A DNA stretch of 64,000 bases from Blepharisma japonicum (taxonomy: Eukaryota > Ciliophora > Heterotrichea > Heterotrichida > Blepharismidae), in the NCBI GenBank assembly GCA_949751835.1, contig CATKHK010000043.1, positions 186,001 through 250,000 of the forward strand, read 5' to 3'. A program made the position numbers and the translations under genes. Below, in pieces: positions 45,420 to 54,722 of this stretch; the first letter of the stretch is position 1, and each line of letters starts with the position of its first letter. The notes below the pieces were generated by a model. It saw nothing but the letters and a program-made list of their open reading frames with translations. It searched no databases and was not told where the DNA came from.

Positions 45420-45784
45420 TTATATTATCGTAAAGAATCATGATTTTTATTTTTTATGTTTTATAAAGCTTTCTTAGAGTCGCCTTTACGCAAAACCAGT
45501 TTATAAAAAGTTATAATTTTACCATATTAGCAGTCTCAAAATGAAATGAATGGTATGTAGTTTACCATTTTACGTGATATATAGCTTTAATATTAATTAT
45601 GATAATTATAAGTCCCAAAGACGTCTTAAAGCATAATTTTACGATTTTAAAACATTAGATATAAAAATCAGCAACTAAATCAGCTTTTATATTAAACTTT
45701 AAATATGCCCAGACTAAATTTTGTTATATTTAAATACAAAATTCGATTTAAATGTAAAACCTTTGAGTTTTCTCATTATTATGT
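45420..45784. other. Intergenic, 365 nt
   Basis: AT-rich spacer on the minus strand between the 305-aa coiled-coil gene and the stop of the caprin-like gene. No feature seen. Confidence 0.45.
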
Positions 45785-46792
45785 TTATGCTTTGCGTCTA
45801 TACCTTTGGCCTCTCCTTTGGCCTCTTTTTTCCCCTCTATCACCCCTGCCTCCTCTTTCGCTTTTTTCAACTTTCTCAGTTTTATTTTGCTTCTTTCTGC
45901 TTTTAACTTCGACAAATTCGTCTTCTTCACTTTCAGGCTTTTTCTTGACTTCCTCTACTTTCTTTTCTTCTTCCTTCTCAGCAAGATGGGTCTTTTCAAT
46001 TTCTTCCACTTTTTCTTCTTTTATTTCCATATGTTCTTCAACAATTTCTTCTTCCTTTACCTCAGTCACAGCTTCCTGCACTTCTTCTGCCTTTTCTTCT
46101 GCCTTTTCTTCAACAATTTCTTCAGCTTCTTCTTTAATTTCTGCAGCTTCTCCCCAATCTTTGTTATCTTTGACTTCCCAGTTTCCGTTCCAAGCAGGCC
46201 CAGTTTCCAGAGTTAGCTCAGGTTTTTGAATAGGGGTTTCTGGTCTTACGTGGTTTATAAAAGTTCTGAGGATATTATTGACGAATTCATTCAAACTAAA
46301 GTAGGTGCTTTTGGATCCTTCAAGATAAGCCTGGGATCGGGTGAGATATTTTTCCATGTGTGTAATGGTCGCTATCAAAATATCTTCAAATTTCGCTCCA
46401 GGAGTCCCAGAAACTTCTTTAGCGATTCGTTCCAACCCTTCCGCCATGTCTTTTTCTTCTGGATCAAGGCTTGCGTAGATGTCTGGATGTGTCAAAAATT
46501 CGCAGACCGCCCATAAATTTACAACTTCTGGGCTCAAGTCAATTTCCTGAGGCTTTTCTACCTCCACTAGCTTGGTAGCGGGAGGTGTGGGGCTAGGCAA
46601 ACTGGCCATCGCTCTTTCAACTTCAAGAATTGAGTTTTCCACTTGAGATTGCTTTTTTAGAACGTCTGGGGAAAGTTTTTTTCCAGATGAAGCTGAGTCC
46701 TTTTTCTTTTGCTCAAATTTTTCGGCTTTTTTCTTGAGGTTACGAAGGCGTTTTTGAAGGATTCTCAGGAATGAATCTGATTCACTCTCCAT
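45785..46792 (-). CDS. Caprin-like acidic/RG-rich protein
   Basis: A 335-residue protein starting MESESDSFLRILQKRLRNLK. Residues ~10-65 (LRNLKKKAEKFEQKKK, SPDVLKKQSQVENSILEVER) resemble the N-terminal dimerization part of Caprin proteins, and residues ~95-190 form a helical domain. The middle (~210-310) is a long Glu/Lys-rich coiled or single helix and the end is basic with RG repeats (ERGGRGDRGEKRGQRRGQRY), a typical RNA-binding tail. Such proteins bind mRNA or ribosomes and act in translation control or granules. The Caprin link is tentative because similarity is limited. Confidence 0.65.
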   Translation of the reverse strand: MESESDSFLRILQKRLRNLKKKAEKFEQKKKDSASSGKKLSPDVLKKQSQVENSILEVERAMASLPSPTPPATKLVEVEKPQEIDLSPEVVNLWAVCEFLTHPDIYASLDPEEKDMAEGLERIAKEVSGTPGAKFEDILIATITHMEKYLTRSQAYLEGSKSTYFSLNEFVNNILRTFINHVRPETPIQKPELTLETGPAWNGNWEVKDNKDWGEAAEIKEEAEEIVEEKAEEKAEEVQEAVTEVKEEEIVEEHMEIKEEKVEEIEKTHLAEKEEEKKVEEVKKKPESEEDEFVEVKSRKKQNKTEKVEKSERGGRGDRGEKRGQRRGQRYRRKA

Positions 46793-46964
46793 TTATACTT
46801 AGAAATGATTGTGAATTAAAAAGAGATATTGCATAAAGTAAAAAAATTGGGAATATTAAGAAATTAAGGAACGCTTAGGAAATTTTCAGGGTTTTAGGAT
46901 TAATGTGGAACAAATGGAATAGATTTTCGATATTTAATTATGAAAGAGAAGAAAGAAAAATAGA

Positions 46965-47036
46965 GGCCGTTTGGTCTAGTGGTATGATTCTCGCTTAGGG
47001 TGCGAGAGGTCCCGGGTTCAATTCCCGGAACGGCCC
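46965..47036 (+). tRNA. tRNA-Pro (anticodon AGG)
   Basis: A complete 72-nt cloverleaf. The acceptor stem GGCCGTT pairs with AACGGCC, the anticodon stem CTCGC/GCGAG encloses loop TTAGGGT with anticodon AGG, and the T arm is CCGGG/CCCGG around TTCAATT. The discriminator base is C, as in eukaryotic tRNA-Pro. The A box (TGGTCTAGTGG) and B box (GGTTCAATTCC) are intact; no intron. Confidence 0.97.
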
Positions 47037-47041
47037 TTTTT
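47037..47041 (+). terminator. RNA polymerase III T-run terminator
   Basis: Five Ts directly follow the tRNA 3' end (the CCA is not encoded), as expected for Pol III termination. Confidence 0.9.
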
Positions 47042-47285
47042 AAGCCTAGCAAGAAACTTTTTATCTCTCCAGAAACATTTTTATAATAATCAGCTATTTA
47101 CATGAAATTCAGCAAAAAAGTAGTATGAGCAATTTTTACTACTATAGATAATAATAAAAACATGATAATTATCATCTAATTTTTTTAACGCCTTAAAGAT
47201 TATTATTTATTATCAAAAAAGCCTCATTTAGAAAAATCAAGCGTACAGTTTATATGATTAAATACTATTGTTACCAACTTCAAGT

Positions 47286-48047
47286 TTAGTTAGGAGTTTT
47301 CAGCATACCTTTAACCTCCCTGAGCATCTCCTCAAGCTTTTCTGCTTTCTGCTTTAATGTGTTTAGATAATTGATTTTTGCTTCTGGAGTCAAAGAGCTA
47401 GCATCGTTTTCCAAGCCTTTTTGCAATTCTGTTATACTTTGCCCAAGCAAAGTACTACTGCTGTTTTCACAAAATAAAAAATTGTCTGCGTTGCAAGTCT
47501 GTTCATAAGAATCTTGGACAATGATCTGGTAGCTGCTTGCTTTGCTCTCTCTTGCTTTTTTAGCAGCCATATTAAATTTGTTTTGATCACTAAACGAGGC
47601 GTTTTTCTTGATAACTCCATAAAAGCGATTTTTTACAGCGTCTGCGGCCCTACCTGGTATTAATTTTGCAATTGTTTTCCAGTCTAAAGCATACTGAAAA
47701 TAGAGATCGACAAGCAGTCTATCTTCATCTGCAGTCCATCTTTTAGACTTTGATTTTCGAATCCTTTTGCATCTAGCTAGCTTGTCGCTCATTGGACTTG
47801 GTGGGGAACTCATATAAGAGTCCCTAAATTGGTCAGGGGAAAAGCTTTGAAGTTTTGAGCTACTAAAGTATAGCATAAAACTTGGGTCGTCGAAATCTTG
47901 TTGGTCATCTGAAAAATCTGTTGAGGTTGTGTCTGCGCTGGGACTTTGTGACCCCATAGGGCATAAAAGATCAAAATTTGTAGCCAAGTGGGAATTTTCT
48001 AAATTTTCCACTGTGCCAAATTTAAATTTTTGTTGAGTACTCTCCAT
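47286..48047 (-). CDS. Single-repeat Myb-like protein, copy 1
   Basis: A 253-residue protein starting MESTQQKFKFGTVENLENSH. A basic stretch KRIRKSKSK precedes one Myb/SANT repeat (SKRWTADEDRLLVDLYFQYA, LDWKTIAKLIPGRAADAVKN, RFYGVIKK). The N-terminus is Ser/Asp-rich; the C-terminus has a Leu-heptad helix (NYLNTLKQKAEKLEEMLREV) that could dimerize it. Related to the next gene, which has the same length. The recognition helix AVKNRFY resembles the second repeat of the 32868 Myb gene. Probably a DNA-binding regulator acting as a dimer. Confidence 0.87.
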   Translation of the reverse strand: MESTQQKFKFGTVENLENSHLATNFDLLCPMGSQSPSADTTSTDFSDDQQDFDDPSFMLYFSSSKLQSFSPDQFRDSYMSSPPSPMSDKLARCKRIRKSKSKRWTADEDRLLVDLYFQYALDWKTIAKLIPGRAADAVKNRFYGVIKKNASFSDQNKFNMAAKKARESKASSYQIIVQDSYEQTCNADNFLFCENSSSTLLGQSITELQKGLENDASSLTPEAKINYLNTLKQKAEKLEEMLREVKGMLKTPN

Positions 48048-48466
48048 ATTTATTATTTATATTCTATTTAACATTTAAAATTAGCATTTATGAGGATAAA
48101 AATTTAAACTCCTCTTCAAATTAATTAAGGAATTTCGATTTGATTAAGCAATAAGAATTTTATTCCATAAAGAGCTTGCCATATTATGCATTTACAAGCT
48201 TCATTTTTTTCAGAAATTTATTTATAAAAAGACTGAATTAAAATTATATTTTAGCACGAATTTATACCTTTTTTTGCCTGCGGAAGATTTATTTTAGTGT
48301 TAGTATTATTTAATAATGAATCAGATTTATAAATTTTTAAAATTTTTTTCATAAAGAGGAATTTTACTTGATTTTAAAATGCAATAATGGCGATTTCAAA
48401 ATGGGCTCTCTAAGAATGAGATAACTAGCATGTCTTTAAGAAGTTTTTTATTAAAAAACATTATTA
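48048..48466. other. Intergenic, 419 nt
   Basis: AT-rich spacer between the tandem Myb paralogues, on the minus strand. No coding frame or RNA gene seen. Confidence 0.45.
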
Positions 48467-49228
48467 TTAATTTTGTTTATCTCCTGGAAAATTTCTTAGC
48501 ATATCTCTGACTTGCTTTATTTGTTCCTCAAGCTTTTCAGCACTCTTTTTTAGAGTGTCCAAATATACAACTTTTGCCTCTGAACTTAATTTGTTTCCAT
48601 TTTTTTGCAAGCCGTTTTTCAATTCGTTTAGACTTTTATCCAAAATCGTGCTGTTTTTTTCAAGCACTTCAAGCTTCTCTGAGCCAACTTCATCACTATT
48701 ACTAGGAAGAGCTGAGCAATCGCTATTTGCTCTATTTTCTCTAGCTTTTTGGACAACCATATTTAAGTTTTTTTGATCACTTCATGATGCATTTTTCTTT
48801 ATAACACCATAAAAACGATTTTTCACAGCGTCTGCTGCTCGGCCAGGTATAAATTGTGCAATAGTTTTCCAGTCCAGGGCGTATTGGAAATAAAGCTCGA
48901 TAAGAAGCTTATCTTCGTCTGCAGTTCATCTGCTTGATTTAGACTTTAAAATCCGTTTACGTTTGATTTGTTTACTACTATTTGATTTTGATATACCTTT
49001 GCAAACATTAATTGAGTTTAATTTTGAAAAATTGCCATTTAGCTTGATATCGCTAAAATAAAGCATATAACTAGGATCGTCAAGATATTCTGGGTCTTCT
49101 GTAGACATCGCTTCTTGATAAGGACTCTCAGGATCTTTCGTGCTATGTGTGTTGAAATTAGAAATTTTGGGGAAAAGATCGGAAGATGAGTCAGATACAA
49201 GTAAAATTTCTTGAGGCGAATTTTCCAT
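48467..49228 (-). CDS. Single-repeat Myb-like protein, copy 2
   Basis: A 253-residue paralogue of the previous gene, starting MENSPQEILLVSDSSSDLFP. The Myb repeat is SSRWTADEDKLLIELYFQYA with LDWKTIAQFIPGRAADAVKN; the first Trp here is TGA (48926-48928) where copy 1 has TGG, a direct within-pair check of the code. A second TGA gives Trp in NASWSDQK. The C-terminal dimerization-type helix is kept (YLDTLKKSAEKLEEQIKQV). N-terminal regions share only a short DDPSYMLYFS motif. Same orientation as copy 1. Confidence 0.87.
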
Positions 49229-49425
49229 ATAGGCTTATATAGCTAAATAATTTTTAGCAGTATCCATTTTTATTAACTGCATTGAAATGTTTAGTTACAA
49301 AATTCTTGTCCAGTAAGTATAAATCAAATCCCGTTATTACTTAATAATATTAATTCTTATAAGAGTTTTGAACAATTACAAAAAGAAAATTCAAAGATAA
49401 ATTAATCTAAATAAATAAAATGGTC

Positions 49426-50616
49426 TTAAGGCTTATAGCTATCAAGTCCAAGTTGGGTTCTCTGGGTTAAATACACACTCTGGACTTGATTACACATTTT
49501 TATGACATCTGAATCTGGCTTATTATAAAGCCTGCAATTTTCAAAAACCAAATCAAGGTCTTTAATAAGCTCTTCTCCTGACTTGTACACATTATTATTG
49601 AGTTTTTTCTTTATTGTTCCCAAATCCATTGGCCGCTTCACAATATCAAAATAGTCAAGAATGTTTAGCTTCACTGGATCGACAGGCTCATGGAAAATCC
49701 ATGCATGGTTAGCTCTCCACAGATTTGCGATCAGCTTTTTCCCTGGCTTTTCCCATGGTTTTATTTTGTCAATGGCGTCTTGGTCCATTCTGTCAAGCTC
49801 TTCCAAAGTTTCTGGATTTTTCCAATACTTCGCAATATCAGGGTGGTCTTCTTCAAACTTCATCAGTTCTTCTTGAGAAATTGGCCTTTCCTCCCCTTTT
49901 TCGTCCACAATCATAAGCTGGCATTTCAATTTCTTGCCCCCTTTTCTTTTTTCTTCCTTTTTTTTTGTTTCATCTACTTCTTTCTTTTTCCCTCCTTTAT
50001 CTAGTGCTCCTTTGCTTATCAAATAATCAATCATGATTTTTATGTTTGATTTTTTAGCCCAGGTTAAAGGAGTATTCCTTGATTTGTCCTGATGGTTAAT
50101 ATTAGCTCCATTTTCAACCAATGCTTGTGTTGCTTCAAATTTCCCTTCACGGCAAGAATAGAAAATTGGCGTTTGTCCTAGATTGTCCACCAGATTTACA
50201 TCTGCACCTCGAGCTATTAAAGTTGTGATTGTAGATGTATGTCCTTCTCTTGAAGCGTAATAGAGAGGCGATTGACCATATGCGTCTCTTGCATTGGGAT
50301 CTGCTCCAGCGTTAATAATCATTTCAACTTGGACATCATGGCCATGCCGGGAGGCATAAAATAAGACAGATTGCTGAAGTGCGTCTTTATAATTTGCATC
50401 TGCACCTTCTCTAAGTAAAAGCTCAGTAATTTGATTTCCAATATCAATATTTTGATGTTGAACACTATAATAAAGACAATTATGACGAGATTGAGAGTTG
50501 TCAGTAAGGCTAAGGAGGAATTTTTTGGGATAATTTTGAAGTTCATTTGAGACCTCTTCTAAGCTTCCCGTTTTTATAAGCTCGAACCAACGAGCCTTAT
50601 CATACTCAGTTGTCAT
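49426..50616 (-). CDS. Ankyrin-repeat plus bromodomain fusion protein
   Basis: A 396-residue protein. Residues ~30-210 hold about five ankyrin repeats (DALQQSVLFYASRHGHDVQ, YGQSPLYYASREGHTSTITT, LGQTPIFYSCREGKFEATQA). A Lys-rich linker and acidic segment follow, then a bromodomain (~285-385): ILDYFDIVKRPMDLGTIKKK in the ZA loop and helix B region and ENCRLYNKPDSDV with the conserved acetyl-lysine-binding Asn. It is expected to read acetylated histones or other proteins, with the ankyrin part binding a partner. No TGA codons are needed. Confidence 0.92.
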   Translation of the reverse strand: MTTEYDKARWFELIKTGSLEEVSNELQNYPKKFLLSLTDNSQSRHNCLYYSVQHQNIDIGNQITELLLREGADANYKDALQQSVLFYASRHGHDVQVEMIINAGADPNARDAYGQSPLYYASREGHTSTITTLIARGADVNLVDNLGQTPIFYSCREGKFEATQALVENGANINHQDKSRNTPLTWAKKSNIKIMIDYLISKGALDKGGKKKEVDETKKKEEKRKGGKKLKCQLMIVDEKGEERPISQEELMKFEEDHPDIAKYWKNPETLEELDRMDQDAIDKIKPWEKPGKKLIANLWRANHAWIFHEPVDPVKLNILDYFDIVKRPMDLGTIKKKLNNNVYKSGEELIKDLDLVFENCRLYNKPDSDVIKMCNQVQSVYLTQRTQLGLDSYKP

Positions 50617-51251
50617 TTTATTATTATAGCCATTTTAGTTTCAAATAAAATTATACTTATTTTTATCTTGAAATTTTATAATTGCTAGTGCTTACCAAGT
50701 AAGGCAGTAATTTCAATAATAAATATTAAAAAAATTATGCCAAAACGCCACATCAAATGTCAAATTATTTTGATTAAAAATATTTTTTATATTTTATCAA
50801 AGCACTTGAGAAGGAATGAGAATACTACAGGTCAAAATTTACCAAAGTATTTATCTTAATTTAATTTTTTTATAGCTGAAATTTAATTATTGAAACACAT
50901 GCACAATTGTTGTGAGATTTATTAAATATGGCTTGAAATTCTTATGGCAAAATTCCGATGGTCTCATCCCTATAAAAAATTGAATCAACAGTTCAAATCT
51001 TAGAGAAAATTCACCTATTTTTTATTCTAGAATAATCCTTCAAAACTTTTCTCTTTATAATTGATCCCATTTTAATAACTTTTCTTTCCTGACAATTAGT
51101 GTTGGATGTTTATTATCAACTCACAAAATAATTTCTCATCTTTCACTATTTCTTTTAAAACCAAATATTTTCATTCGCATTCAGATTACTAAATCAACCA
51201 CATCTGATCAAAAATAGAACCTATAATAAATTTTAAAGCAAGTTAAAAATA
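50617..51251. other. Intergenic, divergent gene pair
   Basis: A 635-nt AT-rich region between the ankyrin-bromodomain gene and the arrestin-like gene; both promoters should lie here. No RNA gene or coding frame seen. Confidence 0.5.
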
Positions 51252-52331
51252 ATGGGATCTGACACTTCCAAACCAACCAACATGAAAGGAGATTTATATA
51301 TCTCTCTAGAAGATAAAAACGTAATTGCAGGAGACTATGTCCGTGGAAACGTTCATGTCCATCTTAAAGATTCCGTTGTCAGTCCAAAACTCATTGTCTT
51401 TTTCCGAGGAAAAGAAGTTGTAGAATTTCTCACAGAGCACCAAGAAAGTAATGGTGATCATGGCGCGATTACTTATCAGATAGACCATAGTGGTAAACAG
51501 CTAATCAAAAAAGGTCGAGCAATTATCTTCAATAAGCCAAATATGACAGTTCCCTCGGGGAATTACTGTGTTCCTTTTAGATTTAGACTATACCCAGACC
51601 TTCTGCCAAGCTTCAAGTCAGCAGTTTTCACTAAAGGTGTTGCTAAGCTTGAGTATAAAATTGGTGTCTTGCTCGATGTCCAAGGTATCGAAATAATGAA
51701 ATTCAAGAAGCCAATTAACGTTATGTCAAATGATTTTCCTATTCCTTCAGAGCTTTATCCTCAGCAGTTGACTCATGAAACCCATGGCTATAACAATACA
51801 TTATGATGCATCAATAATGAAAAAGCATCGTTAAAAGTGTGAATTGAAAAGCCAACTTTTGGGCTAAATGAATCCATTGACCTCTTTGTAGAAGTCGATC
51901 TTAAAAGTTTTTCTTCAGATATCAGAAGAGTAGAGGTAGAAATCAATAAAGTTACCACAGTGACTGCAAATAAGAAAAACTGTATAACTAAAACTCAGTC
52001 CAAAAGCATATGAAAAGATACATTTAAAACAGATATTTTGGCAAGATCGGGGGTTCAAAATAAGAAATTCAGCATTCAGGTAGCTGAAATACTGAGAAAT
52101 GACCGAACGTATACTATGAAGTCATGCTTAATTAAATGCCAATATATCGCAAGGGTTAGGATGCATACTGATTATAAGCTTTTCAGATGCACTGGATTCC
52201 CAACAATCGAGCAAGGGATTATTATTTTACCATTTCAAGTAAATGGAGCGACCGAACCTCCTACATCAGCGAAGCTTGATAGCTCTATATCTCCATTGAT
52301 AAGCCAAGCTTCGACTGTTGATGGGCCGTAA
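51252..52331 (+). CDS. Arrestin-domain protein, probably myristoylated
   Basis: A 359-residue protein starting MGSDTSKPTN; Gly2 and Ser6 fit N-myristoylation. Residues ~10-180 match an arrestin N-domain (DLYISLEDKNVIAGDYVRGN, SPKLIVFFRGKEVVEF, VPSGNYCVPFRFRLYPDLLP); residues ~190-340 match the arrestin C-domain (KVWIEKPTFGLNESIDLFVE). TGA gives Trp three times. Alpha-arrestins act as adaptors in trafficking of membrane proteins, often through ubiquitin ligases; I do not see a clear PPxY motif. Membrane anchoring by myristate is inferred. Confidence 0.85.
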
Positions 52332-52436
52332 TTATACATTGTCTTAAATAAGACTTATGAATTAACATGTAATCTAAATACCATTTGATTAAAAATAGCC
52401 TAAATTCTCAATTTAAACGAAATAAATAAAAAAGCC

Positions 52437-54722
52437 ATGCAAAAAATAGGATGGGTGTTCCTCTTAATGCTTATAGCAATCTTTGTATATACACCTTTCT
52501 ATATTCCACAAAATCAATTGACAGTTCATAGAGGCTCTGCAAGACTCACTAGAATGAAGCTTCCTAAAAGTGCTTATGGCTTTTCACTTCAATATCTTGA
52601 TATATCGAAACCTAGAGGAGAAGCAACTGTTCCTTTTCTATTTATTCATGGACACAGAGGAAGTGTAAAACAAGCAATTAGTATGAATCAATTTTTCTCA
52701 AATAAAGGACTAAATATTGATATGTACTCTGTAGATTTCAAGGAAGGTGCAGTAGGGGTATCAGATTCTTTGTTAAAAGAGGAAGCGAATTTTATTAAAT
52801 TGTCGTTGATTGAAATCGCAAATAAATATCCAAACAAAAAAATTGGTTTAATTGCTCATTCAATGGGAGGGATTGCAGCTAGTCTTGCTCTTTCATTACC
52901 TGAAGCTCCAGTCGACAGAATTTTTACATTAATTTCTTTGAGTACCCCTTTCGAAGTTCACCCATTAAACCTATATATCGACTCTGCCCTCATTTACAAA
53001 CAAATTCATGATTTTTGAAGAGACCCTAAAAACAGTCACATTTTTGTTCTTTCTGTATCAGGTGGAGTCAGAGATACAATGGTGCCTCCCCAATTAACGA
53101 ATATTGAAGCTTACAAGTCTACTAACTCTTTGCATATATATTCAACACAAATTGAAGGTTTGCATAAAGAAATGGACCATTTCGCTACTGTGTGGGCATT
53201 AGAATTTTTTTCAAGACTTACAAAAGTCATAAAACACATTATTAATAATAAGCCTGAGGACGTGAAAAACGTAGTAAAAAATTCATGGACTAATAGGATG
53301 AGTAGAATGATTAACGATGAGCAGAAATGGAAAGAAATTAATAAAAATATTACAATAGAGAATGATCCAATAGAGCAAAGTGATGGAAAGGTAAAGGTAG
53401 AAGGCTATAAGTATTATAAAATGCCAAATAGTAATGGTGATAGGCTATTAATTGTTGTCTGCTCTGCACCTATTATTTTTTATAAAGAAACTAGGAGTAT
53501 TTTGGAATTGGAAACTTCAAGCCTTGTTTTTGAAGAAGAGTATTATTATAAAATCAATATTAAAGCTGGAGACTCTTATTTTTATATGCCAACAGATGAT
53601 TTATATGTGCATTTTCAATTTATCCCAGTCATTTCAAATAATTACAGTTTTATATCTGCATCTTTGTTTGGAATCCATAACAAAATTGAAGGAAAAACTA
53701 CTTTAGCAACCCATATACAGCCTGGAAAAGAATTTTCTCAATCAAGGTATGCAATACGTATTAAAATTAATGGCAGTGGCGAAATAAAAGGAACCCTAGC
53801 AAGCTGCGCACATGAAGAATTAGTAAAATTCAATGAGACTGATTTCATTCTTTATTTTCATGAGTACTGTGAAAATGGTCCTGATATTTGAATTTTTGGG
53901 TATGATAGAGAATTTAATTACACATTAGAATTTAAAATTGATATTGGAGCATCCTTAATTCTATTATCAAGAGACCTTAAAACCCATATAGTATCAGCTT
54001 TTGTATTTTTTGAATTATTTGCAATAATTGGAAATTTATATAGAATAAATAAATATTATATTTTAGGGGTTTTTGGCACTTGTCTTTATTTTGGGGATCA
54101 GTTTTTTAGAATTAATGGGTTGTTTGGATATGATGAAGTTCGTGATGTAAATTTAAAACTAGGAATTATTGATATATTATATATTCATGCTATGGGATTA
54201 GGATTATTTGCGTTTTTCAGAGGCTTATTCAATATTTTAAAATACATCAGCCATATGCTATTAGGAAGAATGCCAAAACAGCTTCTCTTGTATAGCTTTT
54301 TGATTAGTCCATTGATTTATTACTATCCATGGCCAGTTATGTCGTTTTTTGCTCTTATAAGCTTAGAAATCTGCTATTTCAAGCCAAAATTCTATGAAGA
54401 AATGCTTTTTTTCTCATTCGCCTTGTTTAATTTTACAATTTTTAGACAAGTAGGTTGGTATATTGTAATACAAGATTACGGGGTAATAGAAAAAATTTCT
54501 ATATGAGATGCTTTTAATATTCTTTCCTATTTATTTTTTGTATTTGTTCTTGCTTGTTCACAGAGGATACCTAATATAAAATACGATCTTTTATTCATCT
54601 CATTTTATGTTGTTTGTTGCGCTCAAGACATTTTATACCGCATTAATCTTATTTTAGGTATTTCTTGTATTTGGTTAGGATTTAGGATTATTTTCTCAAA
54701 AAAAGACAAAACAAAAGAATAA
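52437..54722 (+). CDS. PGAP1: PGAP1-like GPI inositol-deacylase
   Basis: A 761-residue protein starting MQKIGWVFLLMLIAIFVYTP, with an N-terminal membrane anchor (~5-22). The lumenal hydrolase has FLFIHGHRGSVKQ (oxyanion/oligomer motif of the family), nucleophile LIAHSMGG (Ser about 142), GGVRDTMVPP (Asp) and HKEMDHFATVWALEF (His), as in PGAP1/Bst1. Three TGA codons are Trp. After a beta-rich region there are several TM helices in the C-terminal 300 residues. The family removes the inositol acyl chain from GPI-anchored proteins in the ER, allowing export; surface GPI proteins are abundant in ciliates. Its 3' quarter is copied downstream of the next gene. Confidence 0.9.

Noticed and set aside
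45705-46229. A 174-codon plus-strand frame rich in Ser, Phe and Leu
   Set aside because: Antisense to the acidic/RG-rich gene at 45785-46792, whose low-complexity codons keep the opposite strand open.
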